From IMG/VR virus record IMGVR_UViG_3300012964_000002, positions 1 through 64,000 of that record: DNA of 64,000 nt; one strand, written 5' to 3'. Both the position numbers and the translations under genes were made by a program. Positions 1 through 7,455 of this stretch are shown one piece after another. The notes beneath the pieces were generated by a model. The model was given only the letters and a program-made list of their open reading frames with translations. It made no database searches and was not told where the DNA came from. This stretch comes from a virus. Positions within the stretch are counted from its first letter, which is position 1. Each line of letters opens with the position of its first letter.

Positions 1-31
1 CCGCGCGCGCGGCCGCCACGCCGTCCCTCAC
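1..31 (-). CDS. 5' end of a gene continuing leftward out of the window
   Basis: A GTG at 31 is preceded on the minus strand by GGAGGT at a good distance, and the reading frame is open to the window edge. Only ten codons are visible, so no function can be given. It would be the next gene of the leftward operon. Confidence 0.4.
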   Translation of the reverse strand, partial: MRDGVAAARA

Positions 32-32
32 G

Positions 33-623
33 CTACACCTCCACGACGCCGGAGACGGGGCGCAGCACCTCGAACGACACGACCAACGGCTCGTCGACGC
101 GGCCGTTCCTGAATTCGACCCACAACTTGGCGACGCCGTGATCTCGCATCGCCTCGCGGAGCATTTTGAGGGCCGCGATCACGTCTTGGGACAGCTGCTC
201 GTGCGTCATCTCCCTGAGTCCTGACGTTCCAGCTGGGATGGCCATTGCAGGTTCCTCCGCGGTCTTGGGTTGGTTTCCCGTCGCGCCGACCGTGGGCACG
301 GAGGGATTCGCGGAGACGGCCGCGAAGCCGGCGTTGATGAGCTGCTGACGAGCCGTCGACCATTTTCGCGAGATGCGGGCGCACGGGACTCCGACGGCGC
401 GCGCGAGGGCCGCCGCCTTGTCGTGCGCGTCGTGCCCCATGATCTCGTAGAGGATCACCACGGAGTCGGCGTCGTGCGGCAGCACGCCGTTCACGTAGGA
501 GCGGGACCTTCCGGCCTCCCAGTGGCCGACGAGCTCCACGCCGAAGTCGCGTCGCAGCTTCTGAGCGATCTCCCGGGCGAGGTCCGCCGGCCCGCCCACG
601 AGCAGCGCCTTGTGGGGCGTCAC
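33..623 (-). CDS. DUF2325-like protein
   Basis: A protein of 196 residues. The N-terminal half (about residues 1-100) has a Rossmann-like start (KALLVGG), then a stretch with ADSVVILYEIMGHDAHDKA and a GVPCARIS strand, which is the usual shape of DUF2325 proteins (a putative ligand- or nucleotide-binding fold of unknown role). The C-terminal half is a separate helical segment. The GTG at 623 was chosen because GAGAGGAG lies just upstream and it overlaps the preceding stop; a longer upstream extension has non-coding-like composition. Family assignment is from memory of the motif. Confidence 0.6.
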   Translation of the reverse strand: MTPHKALLVGGPADLAREIAQKLRRDFGVELVGHWEAGRSRSYVNGVLPHDADSVVILYEIMGHDAHDKAAALARAVGVPCARISRKWSTARQQLINAGFAAVSANPSVPTVGATGNQPKTAEEPAMAIPAGTSGLREMTHEQLSQDVIAALKMLREAMRDHGVAKLWVEFRNGRVDEPLVVSFEVLRPVSGVVEV

Positions 624-919
624 GGCGCGCTCCTCTCGTAGCAGACCACCTTCGTCCGCGGAGGAACCCACGACGGGCCGCGTCCCCGGAGCGGGTCTCC
701 TCTGGCGCGCTCCCGCGCGTCGAGGATCGTCACCTCGAGCTGCCTGGTCACGCGGGCGGGGGCCGCCTCCGTGGCGGGGGGTTCTCCCGCCGCCCGGACG
801 GCGTGCGCGACGGCTCCCAGCGCCAAGAGAGACGCGCTCGCCGCGCCGGCGAGGAACCACAGAACCCGGGAGGGTTGCTCCGGCCCGGGCAGGTCCGGGT
901 ACGTCTCCCGGCGCGTCAC
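620..919 (-). CDS. small single-pass membrane protein
   Basis: 99 residues. A hydrophobic helix at about residues 19-42 (VLWFLAGAASASLLALGAV) is followed by a charged C-terminal domain with the segment RQLEVTILDARERA. The N-terminus is short and polar, so it probably anchors in the inner membrane with one helix. The GTG start overlaps the stop of the upstream nuclease gene by four bases. Function unknown; a holin-accessory or spanin-like role is possible but not shown. Confidence 0.6.
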   Translation of the reverse strand: MTRRETYPDLPGPEQPSRVLWFLAGAASASLLALGAVAHAVRAAGEPPATEAAPARVTRQLEVTILDARERARGDPLRGRGPSWVPPRTKVVCYERSAP

Positions 920-1476
920 GGCGCCTCCGGAGGCGGGGGCGGCGGGAGATCCGCGGGCGAGGACGCCGGAACGGGGGCGGGCGGCTCGCCCGCCGGGCGC
1001 TCCCGAGCGGGAGGAGCCGGGGGGGTCTTCCGGCAAGGGGGCGGCCCGGCGCGAGGCTCTGCGGGCCTCCCAGGAGGTCGCCCGGGGGCCGGGCGGGACC
1101 TCCGACCCTTCCGGGGGCCGCCGGACCCGACTCGGAGGATCGAGGGGGCCGTCTTAGCCCAGGCGCGGAGGAGGTCCAGGCCGAGGTCCATTCGAACGGC
1201 CATCAGCGGGGGGCGGTTGTCCAGCTTGCAGAAGACGACGACGGGACGCCCGTCCGTTGCCGTCTCACCCTGCTCGAGCGCGGCGAACGGGTTCGCCTTG
1301 GACGTGGACGCCGCGTGCTTGCACTCCACCCAGAACGGCGTCCCCTCAACGTCCGTGACCTCCCCGCCGTCGCGGCTCTGGATGCCGCGCTTCACGAGTC
1401 CGCCGAAGATCGGACGCAGCACGCAGGCGACCTTCTGCTCCCACTTCTTGCCCTTCTCCCTGCTCCGCTTTCCCAT
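916..1476 (-). CDS. putative PDDEXK nuclease, Holliday-junction-resolvase-like
   Basis: The first 100 residues begin with a Lys/Arg-rich helix (GKRSREKGKKWEQKVA) and contain VTDVEGTPFWVECKH, fitting the D-x(n)-E-x-K core of PDDEXK enzymes, then a VVVFCKLDNRPPLMAVRMD strand and helix. This is typical of small phage nucleases annotated as Holliday junction resolvases. The last 70 residues are a Pro/Arg-rich tail that looks disordered. ATG at 1476 follows AGGAGG and overlaps the upstream stop as TGATG; a GTG three bases earlier is the alternative. Substrate not proven. Confidence 0.65.
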   Translation of the reverse strand: MGKRSREKGKKWEQKVACVLRPIFGGLVKRGIQSRDGGEVTDVEGTPFWVECKHAASTSKANPFAALEQGETATDGRPVVVFCKLDNRPPLMAVRMDLGLDLLRAWAKTAPSILRVGSGGPRKGRRSRPAPGRPPGRPAEPRAGPPPCRKTPPAPPARERPAGEPPAPVPASSPADLPPPPPPEAP

Positions 1477-1760
1477 CACTCGCCTCCTCGATCAGTGAAG
1501 TGCTCCAGCCCGGCCATCGTTGTTCCGAGCTGGACCATCGACATCATCGCCCCGACCTCCTCCTCCGTGAACAGCGGCGAGCCGCAGTACCGACACGGCG
1601 CCTCCAGGCCGTCCGAGATCGGGATGTTCTTCGCGCACTTCCCGCACACGATGTCGGCCTCCAGCCAGAAGAAGGCGACGCGCGGGTCCAGCCGCCTGAA
1701 CTTGGCGGCGCTCCCGCCGCGCTCCGGGTAGAACCGGAGGCGCGCGCCGCTCGCGCTCAC
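1476..1760 (-). CDS. small zinc-ribbon protein
   Basis: 94 residues. Two Cys pairs (CGKC near residue 42 and CRYC near 57) probably bind one zinc. A C-terminal helix is rich in Met and Glu (EEVGAMMSMVQLG). The GTG start overlaps the stop of the gene before it by four bases. Many small zinc proteins of this kind occur in the window; nothing here points to a specific partner. Confidence 0.6.
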   Translation of the reverse strand: MSASGARLRFYPERGGSAAKFRRLDPRVAFFWLEADIVCGKCAKNIPISDGLEAPCRYCGSPLFTEEEVGAMMSMVQLGTTMAGLEHFTDRGGE

Positions 1761-2092
1761 GAGTCGCGCTCCTGGACGAAGTCGCTGTCCTGCGGCGTGG
1801 CGAGCAGCGCCGCCGCGTCTCCGGCCGCGCGCATCTTCCCGCGTTCGGCGCCGGCGAGCGCGAGCCAGGTGTCCGGCCGCGGGTGGTGGATGCTCGGGTA
1901 CGCGGTGTCGTTCGGGTCTTGGAACTCGCGGCCGCAGATCGGGCAGCACTTCGCCGTCAGCTTCACGTAGAACGCGCGCTTGCCGTGATGACCCTCGACC
2001 TCCTTCAGCTTGTACCAGCCCGGACCCTTCGTCGCGGCGTCGCACCATCGGATCTTGTGCTCCATCCAGAGCACGGTCGGGTCACACGGCAC
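1757..2092 (-). CDS. conserved-looking hypothetical protein with a CxxC motif
   Basis: 111 residues. It has a tryptophan-rich start (WMEHKIRWCDAATKGPGWYK), a CCPICGREF zinc-knuckle-like motif and a helical C-terminus. GTG at 2092 is chosen because AGGAGG sits six bases upstream; the ATG at 2065 lacks such a site. It overlaps the upstream gene by eleven bases. No family recognised. Confidence 0.55.
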   Translation of the reverse strand: MPCDPTVLWMEHKIRWCDAATKGPGWYKLKEVEGHHGKRAFYVKLTAKCCPICGREFQDPNDTAYPSIHHPRPDTWLALAGAERGKMRAAGDAAALLATPQDSDFVQERDS

Positions 2093-2327
2093 GGCGCACC
2101 TCCTCCGTCTCCGGTCTTGCCTCCGGAGCCTCAGGGTTGGAGAGGCGGACCCGGAAGGATCCGCGCTGACGGTCCGCCTCCACGTCGAGCACGGCGCCGT
2201 GCGGGCGGCCGGCGGAGAGCCAGATCCGCCACGCCTCCTGCACGGCGTCATCGCCGTGCCACTCGAGGCCGGAGGCGACGACCTCGGCGCGCTCCCAAGC
2301 GTCGAACACCTCGACGCGCGTGGTCAC
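2082..2327 (-). CDS. hypothetical protein
   Basis: 81 residues with alternating strands and helices (TTRVEVFDAWERAEVVASG, then HGAVLDVEADRQRGSFRVRL). The GTG start is fused to the upstream stop (GTGA). Codon use matches its neighbours, which supports translation in this frame. No motif or family recognised. Confidence 0.5.
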   Translation of the reverse strand: MTTRVEVFDAWERAEVVASGLEWHGDDAVQEAWRIWLSAGRPHGAVLDVEADRQRGSFRVRLSNPEAPEARPETEEVRRAV

Positions 2328-2890
2328 AAGTCCCTCGGCAGGTTCTGCGGCGCATCGTAGTTGGAAGACAACCGCCCGCTCCGCGTGCCCTCGAGCCGCA
2401 TCGGCGACGGGCTCTCCGCCAGCATCTTCGCGGAGAGGATCGCGCGCTGCGCCGCCGCGTTCCCCTTCGCCTTCCTGAGCGCCCCGACCGCGCCCGCCGG
2501 GACGGCCACGACCCACCCCCGCACCCACAGGGAGCCGTTGGGTCCGCGCCGCACGCGCACGCCGGCCGCGGCGCAGTCCGCCACCGCGGAGGAGCCGGGG
2601 GCGACGTTCACCCAACCGGCCTCCCGCAGCTTCTTGATCCGCTCGTGCGGCGTCAGCTTCCGGCGCGCCGCGCGTCCGGCGACGTTCTCGACCTCGCGTT
2701 GGGACGAGATCCGCGGGAAGGAGTCGTCAACCGTCCGCCGCAGCTTGCGGATCGCCGCCGCGAGACGCGCCCGCGCGTTCCGCCGCGCGAGCCGTCCTTG
2801 CTCTGGATGCAGCTTCCGCGCGGCGCGCTCCAGCTCCCGGAGAGCCGCGCGAAGAACGATCTCCTGCTCCGTCACGATTCTGGCCGTCAT
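2324..2890 (-). CDS. helical basic hypothetical protein
   Basis: 188 residues, strongly basic. The first 90 residues form long Arg/Ala/Glu-rich helices. A short beta segment follows (VRVRRGPNGSLWVRGWVVAVP), then another helix. The layout would suit nucleic-acid or protein binding. ATG at 2890 is the first start after a ten-base gap to the exported protein upstream. Function unknown. Confidence 0.55.
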   Translation of the reverse strand: MTARIVTEQEIVLRAALRELERAARKLHPEQGRLARRNARARLAAAIRKLRRTVDDSFPRISSQREVENVAGRAARRKLTPHERIKKLREAGWVNVAPGSSAVADCAAAGVRVRRGPNGSLWVRGWVVAVPAGAVGALRKAKGNAAAQRAILSAKMLAESPSPMRLEGTRSGRLSSNYDAPQNLPRDL

Positions 2891-2900
2891 GGCTGTCTCC

Positions 2901-3272
2901 TCAGAACGAGAATCTGAGCCCGCCGAGAACCACCGCGTTGGATGTCACGGCGCTGATCTCCACCACGATGGTCGCGTGCTGCCACCAGCGCCGCCACGGG
3001 TTCGGGAGGAGGAGCGACGCCGCGGCGTGCCCCACCACCGCGCCGGTCACCATCGCGTCGAGCCTGGCCTGTGACGGGTGCGGTCCGATCACGGGGTTCT
3101 GCTCGGCGGCACCGCGCTTCAGCGACCAGCGTGTCTGCTGCCAGTCCAGGAACACCAGCCCGACGAACGCCGCCTCCCGCGCCGTGTCCGCCGTGGTCCA
3201 CTCCTCCGCCGTTGCCGGGAACGGCGGGATCAGCAGCGTCGCCACCGTCAGAAGTAGGATCGTCGATCTCAC
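2901..3272 (-). CDS. exported multi-helix membrane protein
   Basis: 123 residues. Begins with a signal-peptide-like segment (basic RS, hydrophobic ILLLTVATLLIPPFPATA, possible cleavage before EEW). The mature part has a FLDWQQTRW segment and a NPVIGPHPS motif followed by hydrophobic helices, a pattern I associate with small phage and bacterial membrane proteins of the DUF5658 sort. GTG at 3272 overlaps the upstream stop by four bases. A role in the envelope or lysis is possible. Confidence 0.55.
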   Translation of the reverse strand: MRSTILLLTVATLLIPPFPATAEEWTTADTAREAAFVGLVFLDWQQTRWSLKRGAAEQNPVIGPHPSQARLDAMVTGAVVGHAAASLLLPNPWRRWWQHATIVVEISAVTSNAVVLGGLRFSF

Positions 3273-3556
3273 GACCGCCCCCTCTCCGCGCGCCGGAGCG
3301 GCGCGCACGTCGAGCACACCTTCATGCCGTCGATTTCCTCGTCCGCCGAAGCCTTGTGGCAGCGTCCGCACATCGCCACCACCGGGAGCGGCGTCGGCGT
3401 CGTCCTCGCCGCCTCGACCGCGCGCTGGCAGCGGTCCGCGAGGCGCTGGAGGAACCGCGCGTGGCCCTTGTCGTCCTGCGCGTAGTTGTTCGCCTCGCGG
3501 GAGAGGGCCCAGCCCGCGTCGTTCAGGAGGGTGACGATGTGCTTGGGAACGGTCAT
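3269..3556 (-). CDS. small zinc-ribbon protein
   Basis: 95 residues. An N-terminal helical half (VPKHIVTLLNDAGWALSREANNYA) is followed by a zinc ribbon made by MCGRCHKAS and KVCSTCA at about residues 63-86, then a basic tail. ATG at 3556 was chosen; upstream sequence in this frame has no coding character. It sits just downstream of the AAA+/VWA pair and could be an accessory of it, but that is inference. Confidence 0.6.
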   Translation of the reverse strand: MTVPKHIVTLLNDAGWALSREANNYAQDDKGHARFLQRLADRCQRAVEAARTTPTPLPVVAMCGRCHKASADEEIDGMKVCSTCAPLRRAERGRS

Positions 3557-3567
3557 GACGATGATCC

Positions 3568-4941
3568 TCAGTCGTCCATCTCGAGCTGCTCGCCCCAGGA
3601 GCACGGGGCCCTGCGGTGCTTCCCGACCAGCAGCCAGATGACCCGGATCCCGACCGGCGGCCCCGCCGGGCAGGCGCCGTCGCCGTCCGTCACGAAGATG
3701 ATGACCTGCGGGCGCGGCTTGCGCGCGGAGGCCATCTCGAAGGCGGGCCGGAAGTCGGTGCCGCCTCCGCCCTTGAGCAGCGGGAGGATCTCCTGCCACG
3801 TCTTCACCGTCTTGACCTCGTGGACCGCCGCGTCGGCCGCGGCGAACGTGACGCGCGCGGAGGTGCGGTTCAGCACCCCCTTGATCTCACGCAGCCCCGC
3901 CGTGAGCTCGGAGGTCCCCATCGAGCCGGAGGTGTCGACCACGCACATCACGTCGGGCTTCGGCGCGACGAGCGCGGGGAGGACCGGGCGCCCGGGGCCG
4001 AACCCGACCCCGCCCTGGCGGCGGGACGGCGCCCGGTACTGGTAGTCGACCGCGCCGGACGCCCACTCGACGGCGCCGCGCGCGATCTTCGCCAGCTTCG
4101 TCTGCCACGGGATCTTCGGGGCCGCGAGCTGCGTCTCCGCCCAGCGCATCCAGCCGCCCGGCATGCTCCCGCGTCCCTTCGACGCCTCCGCCTTGATGGC
4201 CTCCGCGACGTCGCGGCGCACGCGCTCCAGCTCCGCCTGCGTGCGCCCCTTCCCGTCCGCCTCGGGCTCGTTCGGGAGCGGGCGGCCGGCCCCGGATCCG
4301 CACCACCCGGCGCCCGGCTTCTCGCCGGAGCCCCGATCCTCTCCCTCGCCATTCCCGCCGCCGTTCTGCGGGTCGTTGCCGCCCTTCCCCTTGCCCTTCC
4401 CGCCGCCGCGCTTCGGCGGCGGCTGCTTCTGCATCCGGTCCCGCAGGGCCTCCCAGTACGACTCGGCCATCTGGCCGTCCGGCATCCCGCCCGGCTCGTC
4501 GAAGATCCGGAACAGCGTCTTCGGGAAGACGGGCACGAACGGCCCGCCGGTCACGCCGACCTTGGGAAACTCCCAGACTCGCCCGTCGTCCGGGATGTCG
4601 TCGTTGATCTCGGCGTCCGCGGCGTGGTTCCACAGGAGGCGCTCGCCCGGGTCCTTGATGCCGTGGTGCTCGCAGCGCCCTCCGTGGCGGCGGAGGACGT
4701 GCCACGCCTCGTGGAAGAGGGCCGTCGCGCCCTGCTTCACGGTCCAGACGAGGCGGAGGTTCGGGTCGTAGACCATCTTGCCGTCGTCGGTGACGCCCAT
4801 CGTGCCGAGACCCTCCACCTCCCTCGGGACGAGGGAGAGGAGGACGGCCGTCATGCAGGAGGCGTTGCGCCGCGCGTAGAGACGGCAGGCCGCGAGCCAC
4901 TCGCGGCCGGTCTTGTAGGTGGTTGCCGGTGCGGTGCTCAT
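3568..4941 (-). CDS. metallopeptidase-like / VWA-domain protein (DUF2201 type)
   Basis: 457 residues. The N-terminal domain has a zinc-protease-like motif HEAWHVLRRH at about residue 77, as in the DUF2201 N-domain (COG3864). A Gly/Lys/Pro-rich linker follows (about 185-235). The C-terminal von Willebrand A domain carries a complete-looking MIDAS motif DTSGSMGTS near residue 335 and an IIFVTDGDG strand further on. The gene lies five bases downstream of a MoxR-type AAA+ ATPase. Such pairs are known in bacteria (compare RavA-ViaA), where the ATPase remodels targets presented by the VWA partner. Its target in this phage is unknown. Whether the HExxH-like site is catalytic cannot be told. Confidence 0.85.
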   Translation of the reverse strand: MSTAPATTYKTGREWLAACRLYARRNASCMTAVLLSLVPREVEGLGTMGVTDDGKMVYDPNLRLVWTVKQGATALFHEAWHVLRRHGGRCEHHGIKDPGERLLWNHAADAEINDDIPDDGRVWEFPKVGVTGGPFVPVFPKTLFRIFDEPGGMPDGQMAESYWEALRDRMQKQPPPKRGGGKGKGKGGNDPQNGGGNGEGEDRGSGEKPGAGWCGSGAGRPLPNEPEADGKGRTQAELERVRRDVAEAIKAEASKGRGSMPGGWMRWAETQLAAPKIPWQTKLAKIARGAVEWASGAVDYQYRAPSRRQGGVGFGPGRPVLPALVAPKPDVMCVVDTSGSMGTSELTAGLREIKGVLNRTSARVTFAAADAAVHEVKTVKTWQEILPLLKGGGGTDFRPAFEMASARKPRPQVIIFVTDGDGACPAGPPVGIRVIWLLVGKHRRAPCSWGEQLEMDD

Positions 4942-4945
4942 CGCG

Positions 4946-6106
4946 CTACCCCTGCCGTCCGGAGCGGAGGACCGGGAACAGCTTGGCGAGCACCGGGATG
5001 GCCTCCTTGGTGGTGTGCAGCTTCGCGTCGACCAGGGCAGTCGCGGCCGGCTCCGTGATGTCCGGGGTGGTCTTGGCGACCTCGCCGACGATGCCCCAGA
5101 GGCGCGCCGTCCGGTCCTTGCGGCGCTCCGCCTGCGCGGGGGAGACGAGCGCGGCGCAGGCGCCGAGGACGGCCACCGTGCGGTCCAGGCGGTCCGGGTC
5201 GTGCTCGAAGCTGACCTTGCCGTCGAGGACGGCCACCGGGTCCGGGAGGTTCGCCTTGGCGAGCCAGTCGGCGTACTGCGACGCGGCCGCCTGCCCGACG
5301 AACGCGGCGAGGAGGAGGTCCGTGTCGTCCTCGGAGAGCCCGTGGACGACGGCGCCGGCGAGAGCGCGCAGGCCCAGCTCCCAGGAGCGCGGGGACGGCC
5401 AGGCGCGGCCGCGGGCGGGGTCGCCGTCCGGCGGCTGCTTGTAGAGCAGGGACGGGTACGCGCGGAGGAACGCCGTGACGCGCCCGCTAGCGACCGCGAG
5501 CGCCTCGGGCCACGCCTTCATGACGCGCGCCTCCTCCTTCGCCGCGTCGAGCGGCTCCTCGTCGGCCGCGCCGCCGTTGCAGCCGGAGAGCGCCCAGGAG
5601 GTCCACTCCTCGACGCTGGGGGCCGGCCACTCGAGGTGGCCCATCCGGTTCGCCTCCGCCGGGTCCATCTCGTACACGCCGGGCGCCGTCTCGACCGGGT
5701 TCGCGGCCGCGACGACCCGGACGTGCCCGCCCAGGTAGGAGGAGCCGATCTGCAGCTCGTTCACGAGGCCGAGGAGCGGGGGCTGGATGGCGGGCGCCGC
5801 GCGGTTGATCTCGTCCACGAAGACGATACCGCGCGTCCCGTCCTTGAAGTGCTCGATCCAGTCGGGCGGCGGGTAGAGGAGGCGCGAGCCGTCCGGCGTG
5901 GGCATCGGGACGACGCCGAACGCACCCTCCCCGCGGGAGCCTGGGGAGAGGGTCTCGACGTGCGCGAAGCCGAACTCCGCGGCCGCGTGCTCGATGACCG
6001 TGGTCTTGCCGACGCCCGGGCCCTGCCACCAGCACACCGGGAGTCCCCAGCGACCGCGACGACCGGGGGTGAACCAGAGGGCCTTGAGGATCTGCTTGGT
6101 GCTCAT
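4946..6106 (-). CDS. MoxR-family AAA+ ATPase
   Basis: 386 residues. Walker A is GPGVGKTT (residues 29-36); Walker B and the following Asn/Arg are GIVFVDEINRA (93-103); a VVAAANPVE sensor-1-like segment lies near 150. These place it in the MoxR/AAA_5 group of remodelling ATPases. It is the upstream partner of the VWA/metallopeptidase gene (gap of four bases), so the two are almost certainly translated together and act as a complex. The ATG at 6106 starts right at the first conserved helix. Possible roles include maturing a metalloprotein or dismantling a host complex; neither is shown. Confidence 0.88.
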   Translation of the reverse strand: MSTKQILKALWFTPGRRGRWGLPVCWWQGPGVGKTTVIEHAAAEFGFAHVETLSPGSRGEGAFGVVPMPTPDGSRLLYPPPDWIEHFKDGTRGIVFVDEINRAAPAIQPPLLGLVNELQIGSSYLGGHVRVVAAANPVETAPGVYEMDPAEANRMGHLEWPAPSVEEWTSWALSGCNGGAADEEPLDAAKEEARVMKAWPEALAVASGRVTAFLRAYPSLLYKQPPDGDPARGRAWPSPRSWELGLRALAGAVVHGLSEDDTDLLLAAFVGQAAASQYADWLAKANLPDPVAVLDGKVSFEHDPDRLDRTVAVLGACAALVSPAQAERRKDRTARLWGIVGEVAKTTPDITEPAATALVDAKLHTTKEAIPVLAKLFPVLRSGRQG

Positions 6107-6146
6107 GTGCGCTGCTCCTGTTGGGTTGGTGCTGCGTGGGTGAGAC

Positions 6147-6452
6147 TTACCGCGACTGCCTGATCTTTCCGTGGATCTCCGCGTACTCGCTCGCGACCTC
6201 GTGGTACAGCTGCGCCGTCTCCGGAGTCAGCGCGCTCGCCCAGGCGTGGAGCGCCTGGCCGTAGCGTTGCAGGATCTCCAGGGACGTCATCTTCGCCGCC
6301 GCCGCGCGGAGGAGCGCGCGCTGCTCGATGGTCATGCCGGGCGCGGCGGCGCACGCCTCGTGGACGACCTCTCCGCTCCGGAAGACGACCGGCGTGCGGT
6401 CGTAGTCGTCGGACGGGAGAGGCTCGCGGCAGATGTGGCAGGTGTCGGTCAT
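6147..6452 (-). CDS. small protein with N-terminal CxxC
   Basis: 101 residues. It starts with TDTCHICREPL, has a second Cys in a VVHEACAAAPG segment (together a possible treble-clef zinc site), then a long helical C-terminus (SLEILQRYGQALHAWASAL). ATG at 6452 is preceded by a GGAGGA element. No family recognised. Confidence 0.6.
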   Translation of the reverse strand: MTDTCHICREPLPSDDYDRTPVVFRSGEVVHEACAAAPGMTIEQRALLRAAAAKMTSLEILQRYGQALHAWASALTPETAQLYHEVASEYAEIHGKIRQSR

Positions 6453-6466
6453 GTCAGTCTCCTCCT

Positions 6467-7030
6467 TCAGTGCGCCATGCCCGTTTCCCAGCACGACCCC
6501 TCGCCGGCGGTCACCCAGTCGCCGCACTCCTCACACTCGTAGCGCGTGCCGGGGCGGCGCTCGCCGTCATGCTCGCGCTGGTAGCGGTACTCCTCCGCGA
6601 GCCGGTCGAGCTTCGCGATCGAGAGCGGCTCCCGGTAGGTCTTGATGATCTGGACCTCGGGGCCGTCCGCCCAGAAGACCTTGCTTCCGTCGCGGAAGCA
6701 GAGCTTGGCGGCCGGGCCGCGCTTCGTCTCGCCAGACCACAGGAGCAGGTACGTCTTGCCCTTGTACGCGGCCTTCCCCCGGATCACGGCGGCGGACTTG
6801 TCCACGCCCTCCGTGCGCTCGCGCTCGTTCCGCTGCTCGATGGCCGTGTCAGCCGCGCCGATCGCCCCTTCCGCGACCTCACGCTTGGCGGTCCACCACG
6901 CTCGCTGCTCGGGGTCCCAGTGCGCCCCGGCGTTCCGGAGCCGGTCCTTGATCGGGTAGGTGTTCCCGCGCAGGTAGTGGCGGCGGCCCACGGTCTCGAT
7001 CGTCACGCTCGTCGTTGTCTTGATCGTCAT
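6467..7030 (-). CDS. hypothetical protein with a DUF5710-like N-terminus
   Basis: 187 residues. The N-terminal segment RHYLRGNTYPIKDRLRNAGA followed by WDPEQRAWW resembles the short module in which a nucleic-acid- or nucleotide-processing enzyme checks a G-x-x-Y-P-x-K stretch (DUF5710-like). The middle is mixed alpha/beta. The end has a zinc ribbon (ECEECGDW and a later Cys). The gene sits near the start of the leftward operon. Function unknown; the family comparison is tentative. Confidence 0.5.
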   Translation of the reverse strand: MTIKTTTSVTIETVGRRHYLRGNTYPIKDRLRNAGAHWDPEQRAWWTAKREVAEGAIGAADTAIEQRNERERTEGVDKSAAVIRGKAAYKGKTYLLLWSGETKRGPAAKLCFRDGSKVFWADGPEVQIIKTYREPLSIAKLDRLAEEYRYQREHDGERRPGTRYECEECGDWVTAGEGSCWETGMAH

Positions 7031-7034
7031 CGCG

Positions 7035-7199
7035 TCACTCCTCCTCGGCGTCTTCGGGCGCCCCGTCCCTGAAGTGGGGCATACGCGCCCCGTAGTGCTC
7101 TGCCTGCTCTGTCGCGTCGCTCGCGTAGGCGCGTGCCTCCTCCTCCGTGAGTCCCTCCTCGAGGGCTCCCTTGTGCGCCTCGAAGTACTCGGCGGTCAT
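7035..7199 (-). CDS. very small acidic protein, first gene of the leftward operon
   Basis: 54 residues, mostly helical and acidic (TAEYFEAHKGALEEGLTEEEA near the start, APEDAEEE at the end). The ATG at 7199 is chosen because everything upstream in this frame is the GC-rich repeat-bearing control region. Its ribosome site is weak (GGAACGGGAC). No function assigned. Confidence 0.5.
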   Translation of the reverse strand: MTAEYFEAHKGALEEGLTEEEARAYASDATEQAEHYGARMPHFRDGAPEDAEEE

Positions 7200-7303
7200 C
7201 GTCCCGTTCCGGGCCGCCGGTCCGTTCCGGCGCTCGCCCTTCCCCTTCCTTATACCGCCGTCCGGAACGGGAGGGAAGGGAGAAACGGGCGGGACGGGAG
7301 TAA

Positions 7304-7319
7304 TACCCCCAAAGGGGTA
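7304..7319. promoter_or_regulatory. possible operator: inverted repeat TACCCC-caaa-GGGGTA
   Basis: A perfect six-base inverted repeat with a four-base spacer, overlapping a TAATAC that could be a -10 element. The core CAAAGGGGT also occurs twice inside the replication initiator gene (14516-14524 and 14563-14571). A repressor or initiator site is plausible but unproven. Confidence 0.4.
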
Positions 7320-7377
7320 CAACGGGAGGGACGGGCGGAACGGCCGTCACGGGGGGCTAGCGCCGGGACGGAGGTTC

Positions 7378-7398
7378 GTAGTAGTAGTAGTAGTAGTA
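7378..7398 (+). repeat. (GTA)7 trinucleotide tract
   Basis: Seven perfect GTA units in the leader of the first rightward gene, about 57 bases before its start codon. Such tracts can change length by slippage. It is not in a coding frame. Confidence 0.9.
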
Positions 7399-7455
7399 GA
7401 GAAGGAGCCCCGTCGCGCGGCCATCCCGGCCCGGGGGCGAACAGGAGCAGCGCAC

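Larger units (their letters stand above)
7200..7455. promoter_or_regulatory. divergent intergenic control region
   Basis: 256 bases between the leftward and rightward gene blocks. It holds G-rich imperfect repeats of the type CGGGAGGGACGGG, an inverted repeat at 7304-7319, a (GTA)7 tract at 7378-7398, a minus-strand TATAAG (7250-7255) and a plus-strand TAATAC (7301-7306) that could be -10 elements, although no good -35 accompanies either. Both flanking genes begin here, so promoters for both directions are expected. Confidence 0.6.

Noticed and set aside
7378-7398. Trinucleotide tract as a CRISPR or origin element
   Set aside because: It has no spacers or repeat arrangement and is simply a microsatellite.
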